DNA of 64,000 nucleotides, taken from contig CACZZO010000007.1 of the NCBI GenBank assembly GCA_902785755.1, positions 108,734-172,733 of the forward strand. Reading direction: 5' to 3'. Under the pieces are notes generated by a model. That model saw only the letters and a list, made by a program, of their open reading frames with translations, did not search any database and had not been told where the DNA came from. A program made the translations under genes and the position numbers. This stretch comes from an uncultured Bacteroidia bacterium. GTDB taxonomy: Bacteria > Bacteroidota > Bacteroidia > Bacteroidales > F082. Below are positions 23,714-33,014 of the stretch, piece after piece; within the stretch, counting starts at the first letter, position 1, and every line of letters starts with the position of its first letter.

Positions 23714-25234
23714 TTAATCGATGACGATTTTTTGCACCCTAACACTATTCCCGTCCATCAGCCGCAGGACATAAACGCCCGTAGGAATCCCCGTTGTAGG
23801 GACAGTCTGTGTGTTTCCGCCAACGGAAACCACCACGCGCCCCGTCATGTCAATCACCTGTAGGGACGCATCATGTGTGTTCGCAATAAAACGGATTTTC
23901 CCGTCAGCATAATACGCAAATTCCTGATGCTCATATTCTTCCACACCATAATGCGGGTCGAATATCAGTCTGAAACGTGAGGCGTAGTCGCTGGTATTGG
24001 CTGTGAAGGTATAAGTTGGAGTAGTCAACAAGTCGATGTTGTTTCCCGAAAGGTTGTCGATGAGGTGCAAATAACTCAGATTCAAGTCTTTCTGCTCAAA
24101 TTTCATCGTGTATGAGGTGTTCTCGGCAGCCTTGAATTTCAAGGGTAATGCATCTACGCTATCGACGCTGATAATGGCCAATTCCTTGCTGTCTTTGGCG
24201 AAAAAAAGCGAAGGCTGTTCTTCGAACATCAGGAATTTCCCTAAGTCGTCGCCCACATTGAAACTGATGATGGCATTGTCGATGGCCACATCTTGTGCCG
24301 TGGTCTTGCTAACGGAAAGCTCCACATAGCCTCCGTTTTCCACCATTTGAAAGTCTTCCGATTTGCTGAACGAAACAACCTCACCTACACTTTCGGCCTT
24401 CATGAAAATGCCTTTGCAAGGTGGAATGGCCGTGGCTGAAGAGGCTGGAACGGCCAATAAAGATTTGCCTTTTCCGTCCAAGGCGTAATAACTACGGTTG
24501 GTCAAAGCGTTGCAAGGCAGCGGATTACCCACCAAATTGCATCCTGCGAGGCCTCCATTGCTGGCATGATAACCAAGACTTACCTCAACGGGTGCGGCAC
24601 TTCCCTTGAGCGTGCCTTCAAAGAGCAGCACAGTATCCAACGCATTGACATAGGTGTACCCACGCCCGTTTTCCAAACCGAAAGGCGTGTTGTGGAAACT
24701 CACCCACAGTTGGGTTTCTTCATCATAATAAAGGAGTTGGAAACCTGTATCGGGGTCGGTGAGGAAACCGTTTTCGAGCGAAGGCGTGATAGTTTCCATG
24801 ACAGGCGAAGCGATGAATTCTAAGGCATGAGTGTCTTGGTCGTAGGCGGCGATTTTCTTTTTCACAATGGCATGTAAATCGTCTTGGTAAACCAATTGCG
24901 CGCCGTCCTCAAGGATGAAGTCGCCATCGTGCCAATCGATGGAGGCTAAAACGGTCAATTTCTTGCCTGCTTTCACGGTCATCGAGCAGGGCATGGCATC
25001 ACGAAGGTTTAGGATGGTCACGTCTTCATCAACGAGGACATCGGCGTTGATGGTTACATAATTGACGTTCTCGTTGGGTTTCAAACCGTCGGCCCAATTG
25101 CCGGGTTTAGACCAAAGAGAATCGATGCTGCCAACGAAAGAGGCCTCCTCTTGGGCATTGGCAAATGCTGTGCTGAGGAGCAAAAACGCTACCGCAAAGA
25201 CGCGGGTGAGGGAAATAAGTCTACCTTTTTTCAT
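23714..25234 (-). CDS. Secreted protein with T9SS sorting domain
   Basis: 506 residues. The signal peptide (VFAVAFLLLSTAFANAQ) is followed by a region beginning WSKPGNWADGLKPNENVNYV, typical of beta-helix-like surface proteins with a SWSTPANW-type start, and long beta-rich stretches without a catalytic motif. The C-terminus (ASLQVIDMTGRVVVSVGGNT ... GIPTGVYVLRLMDGNSVRVQ) is a T9SS type A sorting domain, so it should be exported by type IX secretion. Function unknown. Monocistronic. Confidence 0.85.
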   Translation of the reverse strand: MKKGRLISLTRVFAVAFLLLSTAFANAQEEASFVGSIDSLWSKPGNWADGLKPNENVNYVTINADVLVDEDVTILNLRDAMPCSMTVKAGKKLTVLASIDWHDGDFILEDGAQLVYQDDLHAIVKKKIAAYDQDTHALEFIASPVMETITPSLENGFLTDPDTGFQLLYYDEETQLWVSFHNTPFGLENGRGYTYVNALDTVLLFEGTLKGSAAPVEVSLGYHASNGGLAGCNLVGNPLPCNALTNRSYYALDGKGKSLLAVPASSATAIPPCKGIFMKAESVGEVVSFSKSEDFQMVENGGYVELSVSKTTAQDVAIDNAIISFNVGDDLGKFLMFEEQPSLFFAKDSKELAIISVDSVDALPLKFKAAENTSYTMKFEQKDLNLSYLHLIDNLSGNNIDLLTTPTYTFTANTSDYASRFRLIFDPHYGVEEYEHQEFAYYADGKIRFIANTHDASLQVIDMTGRVVVSVGGNTQTVPTTGIPTGVYVLRLMDGNSVRVQKIVID

Positions 25235-25423
25235 ATCAAGTCGCTATTATTTGTTCGTGATAATGATTGTTTTGAGGCCACAAAATTAGGGAAAATTGGC
25301 CTAACGAAGGTTAGAAACGCGATTTTTCGCCACAAAAAAGGCCGAATTTCACCCCAAATAGTCGATTTTCGCCACTTTTTGCCTGTATTCGGCACATTTT
25401 CCACACGCCAGCGCACGATACTG

Positions 25424-25431
25424 TACTTTTG
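25424..25431 (+). promoter_or_regulatory. -7 box of the fab operon
   Basis: TACTTTTG followed by CGGCG, 48 bases before the fabH start, matches TAnnTTTG. No clear -33 TTG. Confidence 0.55.
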
Positions 25432-25479
25432 CGGCGTTTTATCAAACCGAAAACGAGTTTTATTTTAATCGAATCGAAA

Positions 25480-26433
25480 ATGAAAATAATTGGAACAGGA
25501 AGCGCACTGCCTGCCTTGACGGTGACCAACGAAGACTTGACCAAGTTTTTGGACACCAACGACGAGTGGATCACCACCCGCACGGGCATTCAGGCGCGTC
25601 ATTTATTATCGACCGAAGATTTGTACGACATTTCCGTGGAGGCCGCCACGAAAGCCATCAAGGCTTCGGGCTTGCGTCCGGACGAAATCGACTTTCTTTT
25701 GGTCTCGAATGTGGCCAACCGCCACGTCACCCCCGGATTGAGTTGCATAGTGCAGAAACGCATCGGCCTCACCTGCGCCGGCCTCGACATCAACGTGGCT
25801 TGCGCCGGCTTCGTCAATGCGCTGATGCTTGCCGACGGCATGATGAAGGCGGGTCACGCCAAGAACATTTTAATACTGTGTGCCGAGGAACCCACCAAAT
25901 ACTGCAACTGGAAGGAACGCGATTGCAGCGTCCTCTTTGGCGATGGTGCCGGTGCAGTGGTCCTCACCGAGGGCAACGCTTTCAAGGATGTGAAGCTCAC
26001 CATGATCAGCGACCGCGATGTGCTCTATTATGAAAGAGGTATGGAACCCACGCCTTTTCAGGAGAAATACGTTATCGGGCAGCCGTTGGTGATGAGAGGC
26101 AAGGAATTGTTCCGCACCGCCGTTACGGAATCGGCCAAGGACATTCAAGCCCTGCTGAAACGTAACGATTTGCAGAGCGACGACATCGACTGGTTCTTGC
26201 TGCATCAGGCCAACAAGCGCATCATCGAGGGCATCCGCAACATCGTGGGCGGCCCGGTGGCGAAATATCCGACCATCATCGAGAAATACGGCAACACCTC
26301 CTCGGCAAGCATCCCGATTATGCTTGATGAGATGCTGCGCGACAACCGTATCAAGGCTGGCGACAAGATTGTTATGAGTGCTTTCGGCGCGGGATTCGTT
26401 TCCGCCGCCTGCCTTTGGGAATGGGAATTTTAA
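25480..26433 (+). CDS. fabH: 3-oxoacyl-[acyl-carrier-protein] synthase III
   Basis: Starts fatty-acid chains by condensing acyl-CoA with malonyl-ACP. 317 residues from the ATG at 25480; earlier in-frame ATG codons precede the family start MKIIGTGSALP. The catalytic triad is visible: Cys108 in NVACAGF, His242 in LLHQANKR and Asn272 in YGNTSSAS. First gene of a co-directional set fabH-fabF-fabZ-acpP-fabG. Confidence 0.93.
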   Translation: MKIIGTGSALPALTVTNEDLTKFLDTNDEWITTRTGIQARHLLSTEDLYDISVEAATKAIKASGLRPDEIDFLLVSNVANRHVTPGLSCIVQKRIGLTCAGLDINVACAGFVNALMLADGMMKAGHAKNILILCAEEPTKYCNWKERDCSVLFGDGAGAVVLTEGNAFKDVKLTMISDRDVLYYERGMEPTPFQEKYVIGQPLVMRGKELFRTAVTESAKDIQALLKRNDLQSDDIDWFLLHQANKRIIEGIRNIVGGPVAKYPTIIEKYGNTSSASIPIMLDEMLRDNRIKAGDKIVMSAFGAGFVSAACLWEWEF

Positions 26434-26478
26434 ATCTTGAATCTTGAATCTTGAATCTTGAATTTTGAATCTTGAATT
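26434..26478 (+). repeat. Tandem AATCTTG repeat before fabF
   Basis: Six near-perfect heptamers of AATCTTG (the fifth is AATTTTG) fill the gap between fabH and fabF, ending three bases before the fabF ATG. Copy-number slippage could alter the fabF leader. Confidence 0.85.
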
Positions 26479-27714
26479 ATGAATAGGAGAGTAGTTATAA
26501 CAGGCATGGGTGCCGTTTCGCCGATTGGAAACGACCTGCCGACCATTTGGGACAACCTGATGAAAGGCTATTGCGGCATCGATTTCATCAAATCATTCGA
26601 CCCGACCGACCTGCCCGTCAAGATTGCCGCAGAGCTGAAAGACTTTAATGCTGAGGCTTGTGGTGTCGACAAGGCTTTCGTCAAGCGTAACGACCGTTTC
26701 GCCATCTATGCCATGGCGGCGGCCTACCAAGCCATGAAAGACAACGAAGATATGCAAATGGAACCGTCCCGCTTGGGCGTGTATGTCGGGTCAGGCATTG
26801 GCGGTTTCGATACCATTATGCGCGAAATCAAGAAGTTTTACAGCGAAGGCGCTCGCTGGATTTCGCCCCTGATGATTCCCACCATGATTGGCAACATGGC
26901 TTCGGGCAGCGTGGCCATCCGCTACAACGCCCAAGGCCCTTGCGTGCCCATCGTGACGGCTTGCGCCACGGGCACACACAGCATCGGCGAGGCCTATCGC
27001 GCCATCAAGCACGGCTATGCCGACGCCATCATCGCTGGCGGTTCGGAGGCGGGTATCAATCCCGTTTCGATTGGTGCTTTCGCCAACTGCAAGGCCCTCA
27101 CCAAGGCCGAAGACCCGAAATATGCCTCGCTGCCGTTCAATAAGAACCGCGCGGGTTTCGTTATCGCTGAGGGTTCGGGCATTGTCCTCCTTGAGGAATA
27201 CGAACACGCCAAGCAGCGCGGCGCAACGATTTACGCCGAGCTTTGCGGCTATGGCAACTCGTGCGATGCCTACCACAGCACCGCTCCACGTCCCGACGGG
27301 ACGACACAATCTTTGGCCATCAAGCAGGCTTTGCAAGAGGCCAATTTCAAGGCTGGCGAGAGCATTTACATCAACGCGCACGGCACCGGAACTCCGATGA
27401 ACGACAGCGGCGAAACCCGCGCCATCAAGATTGCGATGGGCGAAGATGAAGCCCGCAAGGCCATCATTAGTTCGACGAAGTCAGAAATGGGTCACGCCCT
27501 CGGTGCCGCTGGAGCCATCGAACTCATTATCAGTGTAATGACATTGAATAACGGCATCATCCCGCCCACCATCAACTTAGACGAACCCGACCCCGAATGT
27601 GACCTGAACTATACGCCCAACACGCCCGTCAAGGCCGATGTGGACATCGCCATCTCCAATTCCTTGGGCTTCGGCGGACATAATGGTTGCTTGGCGGTGA
27701 GAAAGATAAGGTAA
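26479..27714 (+). CDS. fabF: 3-oxoacyl-[acyl-carrier-protein] synthase II
   Basis: Elongating condensing enzyme of type II fatty-acid synthesis. 411 residues, the usual length. The Cys-His-His set is complete: Cys162 in VTACATGTHS, His301 in NAHGTGTP and His339 in KSEMGHALGAAG. It starts with RRVVITGMGAVSPIG. It is preceded by the AATCTTG tandem repeat and followed by a 145-base gap with a hairpin before fabZ. Confidence 0.94.
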   Translation: MNRRVVITGMGAVSPIGNDLPTIWDNLMKGYCGIDFIKSFDPTDLPVKIAAELKDFNAEACGVDKAFVKRNDRFAIYAMAAAYQAMKDNEDMQMEPSRLGVYVGSGIGGFDTIMREIKKFYSEGARWISPLMIPTMIGNMASGSVAIRYNAQGPCVPIVTACATGTHSIGEAYRAIKHGYADAIIAGGSEAGINPVSIGAFANCKALTKAEDPKYASLPFNKNRAGFVIAEGSGIVLLEEYEHAKQRGATIYAELCGYGNSCDAYHSTAPRPDGTTQSLAIKQALQEANFKAGESIYINAHGTGTPMNDSGETRAIKIAMGEDEARKAIISSTKSEMGHALGAAGAIELIISVMTLNNGIIPPTINLDEPDPECDLNYTPNTPVKADVDIAISNSLGFGGHNGCLAVRKIR

Positions 27715-27718
27715 CTAT

Positions 27719-27812
27719 GGCTCATAGCCAATGGCTGATGGCAGCTTCATCAGAAGATGGAACTACTACCCTCGGTCAAAGCTGCCATAGGCCATAGTCA
27801 TAAACCATAGGC
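27719..27812. repeat. Long inverted repeat between fabF and fabZ
   Basis: GGCAGCTT and AAGCTGCC, with flanking ATAGCC/GGCCATAG sequences, form an extended hairpin in the 145-bp gap. It may be a structured or mobile repeat. It is followed by AAACAATCAACGATTAAACA low-complexity sequence up to the fabZ start; the same linker type occurs before purB and fbaA. Confidence 0.6.
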
Positions 27813-27859
27813 CAAACAACAATTAAACGGTTAAACAATCAACGATTAAACAACATAAA

Positions 27860-28291
27860 ATGAACAGAGACGAAATCAAACAGTATCTCCCTCACCGCGA
27901 GCCCATGCTGCTGGTCGACGAAATGACCCTCGACGAGAACCATGTGGCCCATTCCAAGTACCATGTGACGGGCGAGGAGTTCTTCCTGCAAGGCCATTTC
28001 CCGGGCGAACCCGTCGTGCCGGGCGTCATCCTTTGCGAAATCATGGCCCAATCGTGCGCCCTGTTGATGAAAGACGACCTCATCGGCAAACTGACCTTCT
28101 ACACCGGCATCGACAAGGTACGCTTCAAGAACAGTGTCAAGCCGGGCGACACCGTCGAAGTGGAAGCCACGTTGACCTACCACATGCGCAACATCTACAT
28201 CTGCTCTGCCGTGCTCAGCGTGGGCGGCAAGATGTGCGTCAAAGGCGAGCTTTCTTTTGCACTGCTCCCCGACACGAGGAACAAGCAATGA
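27860..28291 (+). CDS. fabZ: 3-hydroxyacyl-ACP dehydratase (FabZ type)
   Basis: 143 residues with the hot-dog fold signature: LPHREPMLLVDEMTL at the N-terminus and the catalytic helix HFPGEPVVPGVILCEIMAQ, with His46 and Glu60 as the expected catalytic pair. Dehydrates 3-hydroxyacyl-ACP in fatty-acid elongation. Located between fabF and acpP in the cluster. Confidence 0.92.
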   Translation: MNRDEIKQYLPHREPMLLVDEMTLDENHVAHSKYHVTGEEFFLQGHFPGEPVVPGVILCEIMAQSCALLMKDDLIGKLTFYTGIDKVRFKNSVKPGDTVEVEATLTYHMRNIYICSAVLSVGGKMCVKGELSFALLPDTRNKQ

Positions 28292-28326
28292 ATCTTGAAA
28301 TTTGAAATCTTGAAATAATAGGAATT

Positions 28327-28563
28327 ATGTCTCGGATTCAAGACAAGGCGCGGGCGTTGATAGCCTCAAAGATGAAACTCGACGAAAGCGAGATTACGCC
28401 GGAGAAGAACATTTTCAACGACTTGGGTGCCGATTCTTTGGACTTCGTGGAACTGTCCATGCTTTTGGAACGCGAATTTAACGTGAAGTTCACCGAAGAC
28501 GACACCGCAAAGGTAAAGACCGTCGGCGACTTGTATGAACTGATTGAGCATTATGCAAAGTAA
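28327..28563 (+). CDS. acpP: Acyl carrier protein
   Basis: 78-residue acidic carrier. The phosphopantetheine site is Ser37 in LGADSLDFVELSMLLE. It shuttles acyl chains between the neighbouring Fab enzymes. A cluster-specific ACP: in many Bacteroidota the housekeeping acpP sits with another fabF and rnc, so this may be a second set. Confidence 0.93.
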   Translation: MSRIQDKARALIASKMKLDESEITPEKNIFNDLGADSLDFVELSMLLEREFNVKFTEDDTAKVKTVGDLYELIEHYAK

Positions 28564-28706
28564 CTACGGATTAAGCGGATTTTACGGATGACGATTCGTG
28601 AATTTAGCAGCTAAAGCTGCACATTTTACGGATATCCGCATCGTCCGCAATAAAGTTGCAAAATTTGTGATTCCGAAATAATCTGTTTCATCCGTGAAAT
28701 CCGTAG
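28564..28706. repeat. Interrupted inverted repeat between acpP and fabG
   Basis: CTACGGATT (28564-28572) pairs with AATCCGTAG (28698-28706), and ACGGATGA pairs with TCATCCGT further in. A GCAGCT-AA-AGCTGC hairpin lies inside. No coding potential seen. Sequences of the ATCCGT/ACGGAT type look like a dispersed repeat. Confidence 0.6.
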
Positions 28707-28748
28707 TTGAAAAAGAAAATCATAACAAAAACAAATCTTAAATCTGAA

Positions 28749-29495
28749 ATGAAACTCTTGGAAAATAAAGTGGCTCTGATTACGGGAGCCGGTCGTGGCA
28801 TCGGCAAGGCCATTGCCATGCGTTTTGCCCAGGAAGGCTGCAACATCGCCTTCACCGACATTGCTTTGAACGATGTCGTCATTGAAACTGAAAAAGAACT
28901 GCAAGCCCTTGGCGTGAAAGTCAAGGCTTACGCCTCAAACGCCGCCAACTTCGAGGAAACCCACAAGGTGGTGGACGAAATCGTCAAGGACTTTGGCCGC
29001 ATCGACATTCTTGTGAACAATGCGGGCATCACCAAAGACACAGCCCTCAAGCGCATGACCGAAGAGCAGTGGGATGCCGTCATCAACGTGAACCTCAAGT
29101 CGGTGTTCAACTTCACCAAGGCCGTGCAGCCCGTTATGTGGAAGCAGGCCGGTGGAAGCGTCATCAACATGAGCTCGGTGGTAGGCGTTTCGGGCAATGC
29201 CAACCAGTGCAACTACAGCGCCTCGAAGGCCGGCATCATCGGCTTCACGAAGAGCGCGGCCAAGGAGATGGGTGTGCGCGGCATCCGCCATAACGCCATC
29301 GCCCCCGGCTTCATCATCACTGCCATGACCGATGCCCTTCCCGAGGATGTCCGCAAACAATGGGAAAGCCAGATTCCACTGCGTCGCGGCGGCACGCCCG
29401 AGGATGTGGCCAATGTGGCCCTCTTCCTCGCCAGCGACCTCTCCTCGTATGTCACGGGTCAAGTGATTCACTGCTGCGGTGGTATGAATTGCTAA
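28749..29495 (+). CDS. fabG: 3-oxoacyl-[acyl-carrier-protein] reductase
   Basis: NADPH-dependent ketoreductase of the SDR family, 248 residues from the ATG at 28749 (MKLLENKVALITGAGRGIGK). The glycine-rich nucleotide motif TGAGRGIG is at residues 11-18, NNAG is near residue 90, and the catalytic Tyr156-x3-Lys160 lies in YSASKAG. Earlier in-frame ATG at 28707 would add a lysine-rich leader not usual for the family. Last gene of the fab cluster; a terminator follows 30 bases later. Confidence 0.93.
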   Translation: MKLLENKVALITGAGRGIGKAIAMRFAQEGCNIAFTDIALNDVVIETEKELQALGVKVKAYASNAANFEETHKVVDEIVKDFGRIDILVNNAGITKDTALKRMTEEQWDAVINVNLKSVFNFTKAVQPVMWKQAGGSVINMSSVVGVSGNANQCNYSASKAGIIGFTKSAAKEMGVRGIRHNAIAPGFIITAMTDALPEDVRKQWESQIPLRRGGTPEDVANVALFLASDLSSYVTGQVIHCCGGMNC

Positions 29496-29525
29496 GCATA
29501 TAATTTTTGAAAACGATAGCAGATG

Positions 29526-29553
29526 AAAAGGCCCCGCACGGGGCCTTTTCTAT
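29526..29553 (+). terminator. Terminator after fabG
   Basis: AAAAGGCCCCGCACGGGGCC followed by TTTTC: a perfect GC-rich stem with a four-base loop. Confidence 0.9.
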
Positions 29554-29632
29554 GTTTAAGATAAGAAAAATTGCTATAAGTAAATTTTCGTAAAACAGAA
29601 ACACATTTTCTTCTTTTGGATTCTTTGAATAT

Positions 29633-30481
29633 TTACATTAAAGGTTCTGTTTTTAATGTTCCATCAAAGAAGTATCGGTCAAGATAACCAAGTATTTTGT
29701 TTGATTCACCAATTCCGCCACAACATTCTGGTTCCCTGCAAATTGTAATTACAGATGCTTTTTTTATTAGTTTATTAATAAACGAATTAGTGGAATGTTT
29801 GTCTGGCGCAAAATACTCATTTTGAAACATTTTCTCCGGCCATGCATAGGTGTTGTCACGGCAAATAGTAGTAAAACAATCTAAATCGAAATCAAGGACA
29901 TAAGGCACGAATGGGTCGTCGTGAAACTGACCGTTTTGATAATTAAAAATGTTCCTGATATCGGTATATTCAGGATGGTTTGTTGTCATAGAATCACCTA
30001 ATGAACCTCGACTCCCAATTTCATGATTCAAATGTCCAATATAAAAACCTTTATGCAGAGTATTTCTCGATGACTTATAAACATGATTTACCCATGATGA
30101 AATATTATGATATTCTTCGCATCCTACACAAACGACATCTTGAATCAGCCCAAGCTCCATCCCTGTTGTTACCCAATCGTCATCCGAATGGTTTAAATCA
30201 AACTCGACTATGGCCCAGAAATCTCGTTGCTGCATTTCGCTTATGCTATTAATTCCATGCTTTTTAAACAACGATTCTGCTCTGATTCGTGTTTCAAGAG
30301 CATCGTCATGATAATCAAAATAAATGACGTTTGGAATCTTTCCCTCAAATAATTGTTGTTTTGTGGCTTCAAACAAGATGTTTAGTAAATAACGATGGTC
30401 GTCGTATAAAACTATTGTCTTCCCATAGTATTCGTATGTGTGGACATTACTGTGAAATGACAATTTATACAATTCGTTCAT
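29633..30481 (-). CDS. UPF0489-family (arginase-like) protein
   Basis: 282 residues from the ATG at 30481; an earlier start at 30535 would overlap the upstream gene. The family's acidic metal-binding-like motifs are visible: VIYFDYHDDAL near residue 50 and VLDFDLDCF in the second half, with WAIVEFDLNHSD between. UPF0489 proteins have an arginase-like fold, and some act as peptide arginases in RiPP maturation. No precursor peptide is adjacent, so the substrate is unknown. It lies in an AT-rich island just downstream of the WG-repeat protease, possibly co-transcribed (25-base gap). Confidence 0.7.
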   Translation of the reverse strand: MNELYKLSFHSNVHTYEYYGKTIVLYDDHRYLLNILFEATKQQLFEGKIPNVIYFDYHDDALETRIRAESLFKKHGINSISEMQQRDFWAIVEFDLNHSDDDWVTTGMELGLIQDVVCVGCEEYHNISSWVNHVYKSSRNTLHKGFYIGHLNHEIGSRGSLGDSMTTNHPEYTDIRNIFNYQNGQFHDDPFVPYVLDFDLDCFTTICRDNTYAWPEKMFQNEYFAPDKHSTNSFINKLIKKASVITICREPECCGGIGESNKILGYLDRYFFDGTLKTEPLM

Positions 30482-30506
30482 TTGTTTGTGTATGATTCTT
30501 TTGAAC

Positions 30507-33014
30507 TTATTTGCTGCATTCAATCTTATATACAAAACCTTTCACCTTTTTGACTTTCTTCGCGAGTGACTTGGAATGAATCTTGTTTGTTCTTGGTACA
30601 CTAGCAGAAATTCCTGAACTTTTTATTAAATTTTCAAGATAGATCGCTTTAACTGCGTATCCTGCGTTTTCGGCCTCAGAATGTTTGGCACGTATTATTC
30701 CTATGACATTTCCGTCGCTGTCAAACAAAGGGCCTCCACTATTGCCTGGTTGTATTGGTGCTGAAATTTGATACATTGAAGCATCATCTTTATAACCTTT
30801 TGTGGAACTAATGATTCCATTGGTGAGTTTTATCTCTTCACCCATTGTTGAAGTGAGAGGATATCCCAGTACAAAAATCTCTTCGCCTTCGTTAGCAAGA
30901 GCAGTATTAAAGCCGTAAGGAATATTGTCAAATCCTTTGAATCTTGAATCTATTATTTTTAGGATAGCAATATCGTTTTTCTCGTCTGTAGCCACAAGTT
31001 GGGCATTGAATTTTTCTGTTTGCCCGCCTTCTTTCCAACTAATGTATATTTTTCCTGCCCCATTTGTCACATGGTAGTTGGTAGCAATATAACCATCATC
31101 AATAGCAAAACCAGTTCCAGACCAGTCTGTTGTTTCTGCGTTGTCGTACATTTCTTCGGTGGGGTAGTCTTTTATTAATTCGTATTCTAAATAACCTACA
31201 CGGCCATAATCGTTTTGCCAACATTCGACGGCAAACGATATTTGAATTGGATCATCTATTCGTAAATTCCCTTTTACATCATTTGGGCCGCTAATATCAT
31301 AAGCATTAGTAGTCCCTATTCGTGTAAAACTATATTGGTTATGGTTTGGAGTGTTCCCACAGTCATCACAAAAGCATTTGCAGAATTGAGCATAAACATT
31401 GCTTCCCGTTGTTTCGGAATAAACATCGGAAACATTACACACCACCCAATATTCGCTTGGCTGTGGTTGCACTTTTGTTATTTCTCCCGTGTACATGTTT
31501 TTTACTACTTCTTTACAATACACCTGATACATTCCTTCAATCCTATCGAGGTCGCGAATATTTTGTGTAAAATAGTTTCTGTACTTGCTTTTGTTATTAT
31601 CAATATCATAAAGATTTTCTAAGTCAATATCAAAGACAGATCTCGGAATATCAATATTCATAGCTTCATCTCTCCAAATTGTGTCGCCTGTTTTGTTTAC
31701 ATACATCCATCTCTCATCTTTGACAATAAGTGCTAATCCTCGGTCAAACGTTTTTGGCCTTGAATTGTATAGTGCTGGGATAACCATATTGCCGCAAGTA
31801 TCGATGGCCCCCCATTTATTATCTTGCTTTACCCAGGACAATCCTTCTGAAAAATTGGAAACCATATCAAAATTTGGATTAATCACATATTCACCCAATT
31901 TGTTAATAAAGCCCCATTTATCATTACGCTTTACTGCGCAAATGCCATTCTTAAAGTATCCCCAGCCATCAAAAGATGGTTCGATAATAACGTTGCCAAT
32001 TGTGTCAATATAACCATATTTATTATCAACCATTATCATAGCCATTCCGTCAGAAAAAGTACTAACCATTTCGTATTTTGGCCCAATAACAGAGTCTCCA
32101 TCCTTGTCGTAAAAGCCATATTTGTCAATTAAGCACATTGTCTCCTTGTTGAATTTTGTTACACAGAATGCGGCTCGTCCATCATGGAATTTGCGGCTTA
32201 TTTTGTTATGTGAATAATCTATCATACCTCCATTGCCACTTGTACTTATGATTAATTCCTCAGGAAGACTCTCTAGCTCGATTCTTTTTCTTTTTGTTAT
32301 TGTGTCTCCATTGTAATCTATGTATGTGTAAGCATTGTGATATATAGAATCATTTTTATTGAGATAAATAATCTCTATTGGAGCAAGACCTTCTGAAAAA
32401 CGATGGTCATCCAATTCTTGATTGATGTATGCATTTGGTATCTTAATTTTTTTCAATTTGCCATTCTTATCTATAACCCCAAAATCAAATATAAACTCTT
32501 CCTGCTTGCTAATGGTCTTATACAAACTTCGAATATTTTTCTCTCCTAATTCGTCATCAATTACAACTAATGCATATCCATCATCCATGGGTGATGCATA
32601 TTCAAAATGAGCAGGTATTACGATGCGCCCATCCGTATTAATATATCCCCACTTGCCATCCATTTTGAAACGTGCAAGACTATCATCCGAGAATGTTTTT
32701 GCTTCTTCAAATTGTGCAGCAACAACAATTTCTCCTTTTTTATTGAGGTATCCCCATTTGCCATCCATTTTAAATGGAGCAATGCTGTAATCTCCAAAGC
32801 CATAAACTCTTTCAAATTGTGGGGTAATTACAATATCACCTTTTTGGTTGATGAATCCATATTTATTACCTGATTTGATGACGAACAACTCTTCTCTTTC
32901 TTTAGAAGCATTGCATGAAAGCAATACGCCGAAAAAGAACAATAGAGATATCTTTGTGGCGAAATGCTGTTTCCTGACATGAGTGCCATTTTGCTTTTGA
33001 TTGTTACTTATCAT
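30507..33014 (-). CDS. WG-repeat lipoprotein with C-terminal trypsin-like protease domain
   Basis: 835 residues from the ATG at 33014; an earlier ATG at 33089 in the same frame gives a poor N-terminus. The signal ends in a lipobox (FFFGVLLSC). About ten WG repeats (units such as KSGNKYGFINQKGDIVITPQ and KMDGKWGYINTDGRIVIPAH) span ~residues 40-480. A serine protease domain of the S1/HtrA kind follows with His648 (NYHVTN), Asp681 (KNDIAILK) and Ser759 (PGNSGGPLFD). No PDZ domain is seen. Likely outer-membrane or periplasmic quality-control or defence-related protease whose repeats sense a ligand. The gene is AT-rich relative to neighbours, suggesting acquisition. Confidence 0.85.
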   Translation of the reverse strand: MISNNQKQNGTHVRKQHFATKISLLFFFGVLLSCNASKEREELFVIKSGNKYGFINQKGDIVITPQFERVYGFGDYSIAPFKMDGKWGYLNKKGEIVVAAQFEEAKTFSDDSLARFKMDGKWGYINTDGRIVIPAHFEYASPMDDGYALVVIDDELGEKNIRSLYKTISKQEEFIFDFGVIDKNGKLKKIKIPNAYINQELDDHRFSEGLAPIEIIYLNKNDSIYHNAYTYIDYNGDTITKRKRIELESLPEELIISTSGNGGMIDYSHNKISRKFHDGRAAFCVTKFNKETMCLIDKYGFYDKDGDSVIGPKYEMVSTFSDGMAMIMVDNKYGYIDTIGNVIIEPSFDGWGYFKNGICAVKRNDKWGFINKLGEYVINPNFDMVSNFSEGLSWVKQDNKWGAIDTCGNMVIPALYNSRPKTFDRGLALIVKDERWMYVNKTGDTIWRDEAMNIDIPRSVFDIDLENLYDIDNNKSKYRNYFTQNIRDLDRIEGMYQVYCKEVVKNMYTGEITKVQPQPSEYWVVCNVSDVYSETTGSNVYAQFCKCFCDDCGNTPNHNQYSFTRIGTTNAYDISGPNDVKGNLRIDDPIQISFAVECWQNDYGRVGYLEYELIKDYPTEEMYDNAETTDWSGTGFAIDDGYIATNYHVTNGAGKIYISWKEGGQTEKFNAQLVATDEKNDIAILKIIDSRFKGFDNIPYGFNTALANEGEEIFVLGYPLTSTMGEEIKLTNGIISSTKGYKDDASMYQISAPIQPGNSGGPLFDSDGNVIGIIRAKHSEAENAGYAVKAIYLENLIKSSGISASVPRTNKIHSKSLAKKVKKVKGFVYKIECSK

